Shown: positions 25,708 through 32,227 of the stretch, in pieces | How the letters are laid out: each line of letters starts with the position of its first letter | Numbering within the stretch: the stretch's first letter is position 1 | NCBI RefSeq assembly: GCF_050624435.1 | Contig: NC_134541.1 | Coordinates: 12,848,995-12,912,994 of the forward strand | Source: Tenrec ecaudatus | Lineage: Eukaryota; Chordata; Mammalia; Afrosoricida; Tenrecidae | DNA length: 64,000 bases | Direction: 5' to 3' | Made by a program: the position numbers and the translations under genes | The notes under the pieces: generated by a model | What the model was told of the DNA's origin: nothing | The model's database searches: none | The model's input: the letters and a program-made list of their open reading frames with translations, nothing else

Positions 25708-27569
25708 CCTGAGGAAGAAGGCAAGGGAGAGGCTCAGTGGAGGGAGGGCATTTCAGAACAAAGACCTGAGGCCAGGAGGGCAGTGTGGCTGGAGGAGAGG
25801 GCAGGTAGTGCAGTGTCCTGTGGAAATTCCGTGGAGGCAGACAGAGCAGGGTGGGGGAGAGAGGAAGCGGAGCCAGGACAGCAGCTGACTGTACGAAGAA
25901 TCCTGGAAAGGCTTCTCTTTAGGGCAACATCGGAAGACCAAAAGTCTGAAAGATGTGGGAGGGCTCTGCCCAGGCACAAAGAAGGGCAAGTGCTCAGGCC
26001 CCAAAGCAGGAACATCAGGAACCAAGAACAAGAAACTGCTATGTGAGGCCCAGGGCTAGGGACAGGTGCTGCGGTGAGCTGGTGCCGCAGGGACACATAG
26101 CTGTTGGAAGTGCTGTCCAGACAGGCTGACTCAGGTTCAACTACCCACTCCTCCAGGGAGCCCTAGTGGCGTCGTGGATTACAGGTTGGGCTGCTCACCT
26201 CAACGTCAGCAGTTCGAAATCACCAGATGCTCCTCGGGAGAAAGACGAGGCTGTCTGCTCCCATAAAGATTCCTAATCTTGGAAACCCAGGGGCAGCTCC
26301 TCTCCCTACGGGGCTACTGTGAGTCAGAATGGACTCCGGGCACTGGGTCTGGAAAGTCATACAAATTGGCGGGCAGTTGAAGGCGTTTCACGGAGGCTCT
26401 CTTGGAAGATCAGTTGGCTATTTGGCCAGTTCAGGTCCTGGGTTCAGGTCTCAGTTGGCCACTGAGAGACCCCTCTCGAAGCCCTCACCTTCTCACGTGG
26501 GAAAGAGGAGGAGGAGGGGTACTGGCACATGGATTTGATAAGTAAGCTTGTTGGCTTATTTGTGAAGCATTATTAAAGCCACCAGCTGCTTCGTGAAGAT
26601 ACATGGATTTCTATTACCTTAAAGGGTTAGAGCAGGGATCCTCAACTTTTGGGGGTCGAACGACCCTTTCACAGGGGTCACCCGATTCATGACAGTAGCA
26701 AAATGACAGTGATGAAGTAGCAACGAAAATAATTTTAGGTTGGAGGTCAGTCACCACCACATGTGGAACTGTCTGAAAGGGTTGAGGCATGAGGAAGGAG
26801 GAGAACCCCTGGGTTAGTCTCAGAAACCCACAGGGGCTGCTCTCCCCCATCCTGTAGGGGAGCTGTGAGTCGACAGGGAGTGTGGTTTGGGTTTGGAACT
26901 CTTGGCAGCCCCGCCCAGAGCCCTGGTTAGGTCAGTAGATCAGCAGCTCCGAGGGAGAAAGGTGAAAAGAAAGCACAGCCTGGGACACCCTTGGGGGCAG
27001 CTCTGCTCTGCTCCGCTCCCTCCCGTGGGTCCTGTGAGACAGGATCCCCCCCCCCCCCCCGCACAGCACCCAGCTATGTGCCCTGGCGCTGCCCTCGGCC
27101 CCAGGGATACACGACAGTGAAAAGAAAGAGGATTCCTTGCCTTTGGGGGGCTCAGTAGGGGTTAGGGTGCAGACCAGCATGAATTGGGGAAGCCATTAAG
27201 TGAATGTAAAGGACGGAGAGGGTGACCTGCCTGTCTGGGGTGCTACCTGGGTGAGGTGGTCAGGGAAGGGTGGCCTGCAAAGTGGTAGTGGAGCCCGATG
27301 GTTTAGAAGCACCACCAGCACAGAGCCAAATTGCTCAATAAGACAGGGACTGTGTCTGGTGGGGCCCCTCCCCCACCCGCTGCTGGCTCAGTCCCCTCCC
27401 GCCACAACACCTCCCTGACTCAGCCCCCTTACCTGTTCCACCCCCAGGTTGGCTCAACTACCCGCTGGAGAAGATCGGTTTCTGGCGATGCCTGGAAGAC
27501 ATCATTCAGGGCCTGACGGGAGAGAAGCCCCGGGCAGATGACATGAAGTGGGCCCAGAAGGTCAAATGA
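3368..27569 (+). CDS. PEDS1: PEDS1 (TMEM189), plasmanylethanolamine desaturase, six coding exons, complete
   Basis: The enzyme introduces the vinyl-ether double bond into plasmanylethanolamine, making plasmalogens; it is an ER membrane protein of the Kua/TMEM189 family. Coding exons are 3368-3491, 11738-11857, 22161-22252, 23578-23722, 25084-25296 and 27448-27569. Their lengths (124, 120, 92, 145, 213, 122 nt) join in one frame to 271 residues plus stop; the human protein is, from memory, 270. Hydrophobic segments lie at about residues 49-70 and 74-95, with another near 171-183. Visible histidine motifs are HWGADTW (96-102), HHIDP (121-125), H131, HKWSH (187-191), H207, RKHHRIHH (212-219) and H223, the metal-ligand pattern expected of this desaturase family. 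The C-terminus ends [15 protein letters not shown]. The start is the first ATG in the CpG island and gives the family N-terminus MAGAE. UBE2V1 follows on the same strand 29 kb downstream. I see no truncation or frameshift. The identity is close to certain. Confidence 0.97.
4269..4298. repeat. (CA)n microsatellite
   Basis: About 14 uninterrupted CA units in PEDS1 intron 1. Confidence 0.95.
4855..4978 (+). repeat. MIR SINE fragment
   Basis: Matches the core and 3' part of MIR: cctctctgtgcctccatttcttcacctctgaaatggg (in two stretches) followed by cagtgcctggcacacagtag. An old mammal-wide element. Confidence 0.7.
5970..7435 (-). mobile_element. 5'-truncated LINE (probable L1 3' region), - strand
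   Basis: The 3' end is at the left: read on the - strand it ends gagcccctaataaaatgatttttaaaaag, an AATAAA-like signal plus A-rich tail. Many copies in this window share that end but differ in 5' length, the mark of target-primed reverse transcription. A unit of about 245 bases (dispositions cttcgacacctcgtgatc and agctagatggcc) occurs twice in tandem at about 6590-6840 and 6840-7085. It appears to be inserted into an older LINE 3' end (7436-7590) sharing ccctttaac at both edges. The L1 assignment is inferred; no ORF2 is present in this copy. Confidence 0.75.
7436..7590 (-). mobile_element. Older LINE 3' end, - strand
   Basis: A distinct subfamily 3' end (tttattgggaattaatacag ... cacaatcagtttcaaaacat) that hosts or abuts the younger copy to its left. 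Confidence 0.6.
10979..11205 (-). repeat. AfroSINE (-) preceded by a short + AfroSINE head
   Basis: Bases 10979-11010 look like the 5' head of a + copy (ggtgcccttgtggcacaatgg). From about 11011 the sequence is a - copy with tail, body and tRNA-like end (actacgccacgg). Confidence 0.7.
11378..11572 (-). repeat. AfroSINE, - strand
   Basis: Starts with the antisense tail (gttgttgggtgccatcaagt), and a tRNA B-box-like gttcgaaccaccaaccc is near 11513. It ends 165 bases before PEDS1 exon 2. Confidence 0.8.
11738..11857 (+). CDS. PEDS1: PEDS1 coding exon 2
   Basis: Encodes the rest of Gly42 to the first base of Val82. The acceptor is CACATAG and the donor GTGAGT. The exon carries the first membrane span ([20 protein letters not shown]) and the start of the next hydrophobic stretch (PLVLLGV). 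Phase is 1 at both ends. Confidence 0.96.
14686..14852 (+). repeat. AfroSINE, + strand
   Basis: The tRNA-like head (ctggtggcatgagcagttat ... ggtttgaacccaccag) and the body (cagacccacgggggccgttg) are both present; the tail is diverged. Confidence 0.75.
15048..15204 (-). repeat. AfroSINE, - strand
   Basis: Antisense tail (gttgttgggtcactttcaac) and body (cccatagagttccctaggct) precede a weak tRNA-like end (gattcaaaccacctacc). It directly abuts the L1 ORF2 relic to the right. Confidence 0.7.
15205..16015 (+). mobile_element. L1 LINE ORF2 relic (reverse transcriptase region)
   Basis: Broken + strand coding sequence recalls L1 ORF2. It has 'gaagactgcagacccatctc' (the YRPIS motif region), 'gcaaaaagtctcaacaaaatcctggccaa' read in pieces (AKSLNKILA), and further on the residues [15 protein letters not shown], like the PLLFNIVLEVLARAIRQ block. 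Several frame changes and internal deletions separate these blocks. It is an old, dead L1 copy; no other coding function is suggested. Confidence 0.75.
16300..16690. mobile_element. Ancient LINE fragment (L1M-like)
   Basis: aatttcaggtttagcagaaa ... gtacagagaacttctgtaca resembles a common old L1 segment, and ttacatttgttacaatgaat continues it. Heavily diverged; orientation and exact limits are uncertain. Confidence 0.4.
17128..17530 (-). repeat. AfroSINE (-) split by a SPIN element
   Basis: The tail and body half is at 17128-17231 (aaaacccactgcctccgcc) and the body and tRNA-like half at 17416-17530 (gagcagctggtgtgttcaaa). The 184-base SPIN copy sits between them, so the SPIN insertion is younger than this SINE copy. 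Confidence 0.8.
17232..17415 (-). mobile_element. SPIN-type non-autonomous hAT transposon
   Basis: Terminal inverted repeats CAGCGGTTCTCAgCCT at the left and AGGTTGAGAACCACTG at the right. The inner sequence includes the family hallmarks cataaaataattttcgttgc and ggtcacgacccacagg. The flanking octamers ctctaagt and ttctaaat are a decayed 8-bp target duplication (six of eight match). It has no transposase. Confidence 0.85.
18218..18410 (-). repeat. AfroSINE, - strand, diverged
   Basis: Antisense tail (accatccagtccattccaac) and body (gtgaccccctaggacagagc) are clear; the tRNA-like half is weak. Confidence 0.65.
18765..18935 (+). repeat. AfroSINE, + strand
   Basis: Head (tcagcagttagaaaccaaca), body (gcccacaggggcagctctac) and tail (aagtggcagtgagtttgggt) are all recognisable. 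With the - copy about 350 bases upstream it can fold into an intronic hairpin. Confidence 0.75.
19146..19378. mobile_element. Non-autonomous hAT transposon (family different from SPIN)
   Basis: 233 bases bounded by CAGGGGTCAGCAAATTTGCG and its inverted counterpart ending GTTGCCGACCCCTG. The flanking octamers ctctagcc and ctctaggc match at seven of eight positions. The interior shows no transposase. Similar short hAT elements are known from bats and tenrecs; the exact family is unverified. Confidence 0.8.
20324..20523 (-). mobile_element. SPIN-type non-autonomous hAT transposon
   Basis: CAGGGGTTCTCAACCTTCCT at the left and GGTGAGAACCACTG at the right, with internal gcgacccctgtgaaagggtc. The flanking octamers ctggcaat and ctttaaat match at only five of eight positions, so the duplication is weak. 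Confidence 0.85.
21405..21598 (-). repeat. AfroSINE, - strand
   Basis: Well-kept copy with antisense tail (actgccgtcgagtcgattct), body (agtagaaagcctcatctttc) and tRNA-like end (accaccagggctccc). It is one of the least diverged in the window by eye. Confidence 0.85.
22161..22252 (+). CDS. PEDS1: PEDS1 coding exon 3
   Basis: Encodes residues 82-112, including the first histidine motif HWGADTW and the invariant ELPIVGK. The acceptor is GCCCACAG and the donor GTACGT. It ends in phase 0, the only phase-0 junction in the gene. Confidence 0.96.
23578..23722 (+). CDS. PEDS1: PEDS1 coding exon 4
   Basis: Encodes residue 113 to the first base of Glu161, with [20 protein letters not shown], one of the most conserved metal-binding blocks. 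The acceptor is ACCCTAG and the donor GTGGGT. The variable end of the exon ([10 protein letters not shown]) differs from the human protein as I recall it at three positions; none is a predicted ligand. Confidence 0.96.
24618..24752 (-). mobile_element. LINE 3' end, - strand, short
   Basis: gtgtattagaggctcttaca and tcaagcatatttgtacatat place it in the same LINE 3' family as the 5970 copy but in an older-looking subfamily. Confidence 0.6.
25084..25296 (+). CDS. PEDS1: PEDS1 coding exon 5
   Basis: Encodes the rest of Glu161 to the first base of Gly232. It contains a membrane segment ([12 protein letters not shown]) and the motifs [11 protein letters not shown] and [16 protein letters not shown]. 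The acceptor is CACCCGCAG and the donor GTGCGG. In human the read-through transcript leaves PEDS1 from the end of this exon; the phase (ACA G|) matches the end of UBE2V1 exon 1. Confidence 0.97.
25669..25703. repeat. (TC)n microsatellite
   Basis: About 17 TC units, nearly uninterrupted. Confidence 0.95.
26155..26352 (+). repeat. AfroSINE, + strand
   Basis: Full-length looking: gagccctagtggcgtcgtgg head, gtcagcagttcgaaatcacc B-box region, tgtgagtcagaatggactcc tail. Confidence 0.85.
26578..26900 (+). repeat. AfroSINE (+) split by a SPIN element
   Basis: The left part at 26578-26632 (gccaccagctgcttcgtgaa) continues after the SPIN copy at 26812-26900 (agtctcagaaacccacaggg ... gctgtgagtcgacaggg). 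A further + SINE piece appears at about 26920-27050. Confidence 0.8.
26633..26811 (+). mobile_element. SPIN-type non-autonomous hAT transposon
   Basis: CAGGGATCCTCAACTTTTGG at the left and GGAGAACCCCTG at the right; the interior has gaccctttcacaggggtcac and gaagtagcaacgaaaataat. The flanks ggttagag and ggttagtc share six of eight bases. Orientation is opposite to the two copies in intron 2. Confidence 0.85.
27448..27569 (+). CDS. PEDS1: PEDS1 coding exon 6 and stop
   Basis: Encodes the end of Gly232 to Lys271 ([20 protein letters not shown] and the polar C-terminal tail), then TGA at 27567-27569. The acceptor is CCACCCCCAG after a pyrimidine-rich tract. The tail is soluble and rich in charged residues. 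Confidence 0.96.
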
Positions 27570-28385
27570 GTCACCGAGCCTGCCTCCTCGTTGCCAATCT
27601 TCCCTAGACCCCCAACCAAAGCCATCTGCCAAACGCCAGCCTCCTCGCTCGCTGCGGCCCCTCCAGGGGGGCCCCCAGCTCGTCCCTGGTGACAAAGAAT
27701 ACTTGAGCCACCGGATTCCTTTCTCCGCTTCCTTCCCTTTGCCCCTCCCAGCCTTCTGAGCAATGTCTGCCAAGCCCACCTACAGAAAAGGATCCCACCC
27801 CCACGCCCACGCCTGTCCCCGGCGGAGGGGACACTCCCTGCACACTGACTGCCCCCTGACCCAAGGGCAGCACTTGAGTGCGACTGGTGTGAGGTCCCCA
27901 AGTTGGCTTATTCTGCCCCCTGTGATCAAGGGAGCGTCCCACATGCCTGAGCTTCCACGGAGGAGCTGCCCTGCAAACTGACCCTGGACCCTGGGTGGGT
28001 GTGAAGTGAAGCTCCTCCAGGGTCTCTGAGGTCAGGTGGCCAAGAAAGCCCCCCAGTCCCCTGGCCAAGTGTCAACCGCTTCCCCAACCCACCTGCCTAC
28101 ACAGTTCCAACCAGAGCTGTTTCCACTCTGAAGATGGTCTCGTAGGGCACAGCCCCTGCCAAGGGTCTTGGTCATTTGGAAGGGGACCCAGTGGCCTCTC
28201 TGGGCAGGGTATGTCAGAGAAGGAAGTGGGGGCACCTGTTTTGATTTGGGATCTTTTTTTTTTCAAGGTGCTTGCTTGTTTAATGTAAATAATAGAAAGC
28301 CTTAATATCTTTTCTGTAACACGAAGTAATATTTTAATGTCCTGTTTGGGATGTACGTAATATATTTATAACAAAGCGGCAAGAG
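27570..28385 (+). other. PEDS1: PEDS1 3' untranslated region
   Basis: GC-rich sequence turns AT-rich after about 28245, then ends near 28380. I see no AATAAA. The best candidate signal is the variant AATATA at 28359-28364, about 20 bases before a plausible cleavage zone. No SINE or LINE lies within it, unlike the flanking DNA, which fits selection on a transcript end. The exact cleavage site is inference. Confidence 0.7.
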
Positions 28386-28636
28386 TCTCCTTAACCTTGG
28401 CTGCCTCGTGCTGTTTGCTGGTGGCTCTGGGGAGCATGGAGGGCATCGAGGAACCCAAGGCTGACACCCCACCCCACCCCCGGGTCTCCTCAACCCTGGG
28501 CTCAGGGTGGACTCCGGTCACCCGAGCCTAGACTGTCTGTACCCAGTACTGTGGAAGGCTCCTTGAGTGGGGGGGCAGGGTCTTCCTGCAGGAGACTGAG
28601 AGGCTGAAGTCAATGAAAACCAGTCCCTATGCAGGA

Positions 28637-28822
28637 ATTCCTTCTGAAGCCAAATCCCACAGCCATTGGGCCAATTCCAGCTCATAGCAACCCGCTAGGA
28701 CGGGGCGGACTGACTCTGGGTTTCCAAGATGTTAGGTCTTCCAGGGAGCAGCTATGGCTGCAGACCACGAACCTTGTGCCTAGCAGCCCAGGGCATGGCA
28801 CACCATGCCACCGGGCTCTCTG
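28637..28822 (-). repeat. AfroSINE, - strand
   Basis: Antisense tail (attgggccaattccagctca), body (gggcggactgactctgggtt) and tRNA-like end (ccatgccaccgggctctc). Confidence 0.75.
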
Positions 28823-29269
28823 CTTCAGCTGATACTTCTTGATAAAGTTCAGGTCAACCTGGGTGTGCCAGGTTGTGGCCTGGCCAAACCAACCAAGGAC
28901 CTGCCCTGTGGAGCCGACTTCCTCTGTGGAGAGACACCCCGGAAGAGGAAGTGGTGGTAGGTGAGGGAAGAACCGAAGAAAAGGGCCTCTGGGCAGAACA
29001 GGAAGTGAGAAGACCCTGAGAGGAAACCGCTTGGCATTTGTGACATTGAGGCAGCCCGTGGGACTAAGGGGGAGGTAAAGTGGGGGAAGTAGAGGCTCTT
29101 TACCCAGAAGGACCGAGGCTGTGGTGAGTGGGAAGCCATTGGACATTGTCAACAAATGTTTATGCACCAGATGACTTGCTTCCTTGACCGGGACCTGCGA
29201 TGGCAACAGTCGTACCTGGGAGGCTCCTCAAAGGTAGACTATCCAGAGGTTAGAGATACTTAGGCTTGT

Positions 29270-29995
29270 TTGTTTTTTTCTCTCAGAACTTTTTATTATG
29301 AATTAGGTGGGGATAATACTGTCTGAATTAAGGTTCTCTAGTTTACTTCTTTGGGATGGATCTAATATCCTTTGCAATGGCTCCACAGAACTTGGACAAA
29401 ATTCATGATTGAAGGGGTTCATTAGGGAAGTTAATGGCAGGGAGAAGTGCTCAGGGTCGTTTTTAGGATAAGTTACAAAGTTTCCGTCTGCTAATCTCCA
29501 AAGGGCAAACCTCTTGCAGCAAGACTCAACCCAGAGGCATTCAGCAAACCCGCTCCCTGAATTACAGGGCCCAGAGGCATGCTGCAGTAAGTCTCAGCAG
29601 AGACACACGCGGCTCCACTTCCCTGCGTCACAAGGCACCCCGCCCTCCAGGAGCCAGCCTCCTGCACAAAAGCCCGCAGCTCTTCACTCGCCGCTCCAGG
29701 GTTGGGAGATCCATCCCGCTGCTCCATGCTCTGGCTCCTGGTGCTGCTACTGTACCCCTGATGGTAACGCCGGCATCTGGATCCAAGAAGTTCACTGCAC
29801 AGGGACCTGGGGTCCAGAGGACACGCTCCACTCCTGGTTCTTACTGGTAATGAGAGCCGCCCTCCTGCTTCTCAGAGGCCTCATTTCCAAGACAGCGGGA
29901 TGGCGTTGCAGGGAACCTTGCTCATCAGTATCTTCCTCCACCTTCCTTCCAGAGCCATGCACGGGAATGGCTTGGGTGGGCCGCTACATGTTTTA
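29270..29995. repeat. Unidentified afrotherian-type repeat, possibly ERV-derived
   Basis: The style of the block (gtctcagcagagacacacgc, ccctccaggagccagcctcc, gatccaagaagttcactgca) matches sequence I associate with interspersed repeats of elephant and tenrec. I cannot name the family. Any coding capacity is broken. Confidence 0.35.
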
Positions 29996-31103
29996 CTGAA
30001 GTTTGCTCACCACTAAACCAAAACCAATTGCCGTTCAGCTCTGACGCAGGGCGGCCTCATTATGTCCGAGTAGACCATGGCCCCTGGGTGTTCCGTGGTT
30101 GGTTCTCTAGAAATAGCTTTCTTCCCAGGTGCCTCTGGGTAGAGTTGAAGTCAGCCTTTCAGTTAGCGTCCACGTGCATTAACATGGGTGCCCCCTGAGG
30201 ACTTCCTTGATCCAAGAAATTGCATTTATAAATGTGCCTGAGGGGACCATGGAAGGAAGGGGGTACTGTAGCGTATTGGACGGGAAGCTGTCAGGCAAAA
30301 ATCAGTAACTAAAATTGTATAGCTCCTATCATTGGAAATCCAGGGGTGGTTCTTAAAAGGTTTGGCAGGTCCCCGAGGCTAAAATGATTGATTAGAAGTT
30401 TATTTCGGGCTTGCTATGGACCTAGTTTGGCAATCTCAGTAGACAGAGTTCCCACCAGAAGCTGCAACAAAAATCCTACCGTTGGGCTCATTGGCCTGGA
30501 TTGAGTCATGTGTCTACCCGTGAGCCAATCACCTTGCTTGGGGAGGTGAGTGTTCTTGACCAGCGTTGGCGCCTGTCCATCTGTGGTGATAGGGCAGGAC
30601 CAGCCTTTCTCAAGTCCCAGGAGCTGAAAAGTGGGAGGCATGGCTCACCAGGAAAAAAGTATTCTTATTCTAAGATCATGGTAGAGCTGACGGTCTAATT
30701 CTTTGGAGGGGCCAGATAGGCAGTCTTGAAGCGACAGCAGCTGATGTCCTGCTCCCAGACCCTCGTGGACATGTCTGCAGTCGCTTCTGGTACCTGGCAA
30801 AGACCCTCAACTGAATCCAAAGACTCGAGTGCAGGAATTTCCTGCTTCCCAAATTTGCACCACATTTACGGAAGACCTACGTCCGTACCTGTGTTCAATA
30901 ACAGAAATAAACCTACAGAGCACCCTTTGGTGAAATATGGTAAAAGGCAAAACCAGCATTCCGTTTTTGTTTCACAGGGAGCTGTTGGAAGGGCAGCTCG
31001 CATCCCTGACAGCGAGAATGACGTCACGAAGCACCTTCCTCCATAGCTGTGAACTGGCAGCAAGCGCTGGGTGGTACTGTGATTTTAGGTCCGATGTGTT
31101 CAG

Positions 31104-31212
31104 AGACAGACCTCAGAGATTGGGGGTCTGCTTCCACAAAACCGCAATAAATGAGACTTCACAGGTTACAGTTTTTGTGGTCTCCCAGTGCATATCAAAG
31201 TGATGTCCGCAC
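31104..31212. mobile_element. Tigger-type DNA transposon fragment
   Basis: cagacctcagagattggggg, accgcaataaatgagacttc and ctcccagtgcatatcaaagt follow the terminal region of Tigger1-like mariner elements. Only one end is present. Confidence 0.6.
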
Positions 31213-31501
31213 CTTATTGCTATGGCTAGCTGCCATTGAGTCGGCGCCGCCCCATGGCAACCCTGCGCACAACAGAACGAAACACGGCCCGGTCCCTCGC
31301 CATGGTTGATACTGCCACTGTGTCACTCCATCTCGTCCGTGGGCCTTCCTCTCTTTCGTCACTTGTCCATTGAACCAAACATGATGTCCTTCTCTGGGGA
31401 CTGGTCTCTCCTGACCACATGTCCAAAGTGTGTAAGATGAATTCCTACCATCCTAGCCTCTTCCGATCCAGATCTTTTCATCCTTTTAGCAGTCTATGAT
31501 A

Positions 31502-32143
31502 CTTTAAAAAAATTATTAGGAGCTCTTACATAGATTACAATCCACAATTCCCATAGGTCAAGTATAATTGTATAATGCTGCCGACAACATTTTCAATGCA
31601 TTTTTCCTTCGTGAACTCCTTGATGTAAGCTGCCCTTTCTCCCCTCCCTTCCCGCTGAACCTCAGTATGTATATACTATTATTTTTCCCATAACTCACCA
31701 TCCCATGTGTGCATTCTCCTTAAATTCAGATGTTCGCTCCCTTCGCGTGGGGTTATACAGGTCGTCATAGTTATCTGTTCCCACGCACCCCCCCCCATCC
31801 CCCTTCCTGTATCCTCAGGAAGACAGTTTTCCCCTTACTGTTTCTGAGGGGGTACTCCACCTTGAATTTCATGCACTGGAAGCTCTTGGTTGTACCCATG
31901 TGCATACTCAGAAGTTGCAAGATTAGTGAGGTAAAACTAGGACCATGATGGTGGGAGGAGGACATTTTTAAAAACTAGAGGATAGTTGTGTGTTTCATAA
32001 GTGCTATATTGCACCCTGAATATATCATAACTTCTGTGTGGCACTTCTGTGAGGGACGGTCCAATTGTCTTACAGATGGCCTTTAGGTCTCCACCTTGCC
32101 TATGTTCCTTCTCATCAGGTCGATTGCTTGTTTCTGAACTTCT
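31502..32143 (-). mobile_element. Older L1-like LINE 3' end inserted in the RTE copy
   Basis: A-rich antisense tail (ctttaaaaaaattattagga) at the left. Flanks gcagtctatgatacttt and gcccatgggacttt are an eroded target duplication. Confidence 0.65.
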
Positions 32144-32227
32144 GATGCCCATGGGACTTTCAAGAACCCTATCCAGCACAATTCCAATGCATCGACTGTT
32201 CTCTCAGCTTATTCAATGTCCAATTTC

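Larger units (their letters stand above)
25297..27447 (+). other. PEDS1: PEDS1 intron 5
   Basis: 2.15 kb. It has an L2-like piece (cttattgagcacctactatg) at about 25480-25560, a (TC)n run at 25671-25702, two or three + AfroSINEs and a SPIN copy. In human this intron is spliced out either to exon 6 or, in read-through RNA, across to UBE2V1. Confidence 0.75.
28400..31216. other. Intergenic DNA downstream of PEDS1
   Basis: Contains an AfroSINE (-) at 28637-28822, a repeat-like block at 29270-29995, a diverged SINE (-) at 30008-30190 and a Tigger-like end at about 31104-31210. The 30.2-31.1 kb part is unidentified. No coding exon was recognised. Confidence 0.6.

Noticed and set aside
26614-26850. 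78-residue - strand frame
   Set aside because: It is a chance translation of a non-autonomous SPIN element and its SINE flanks.
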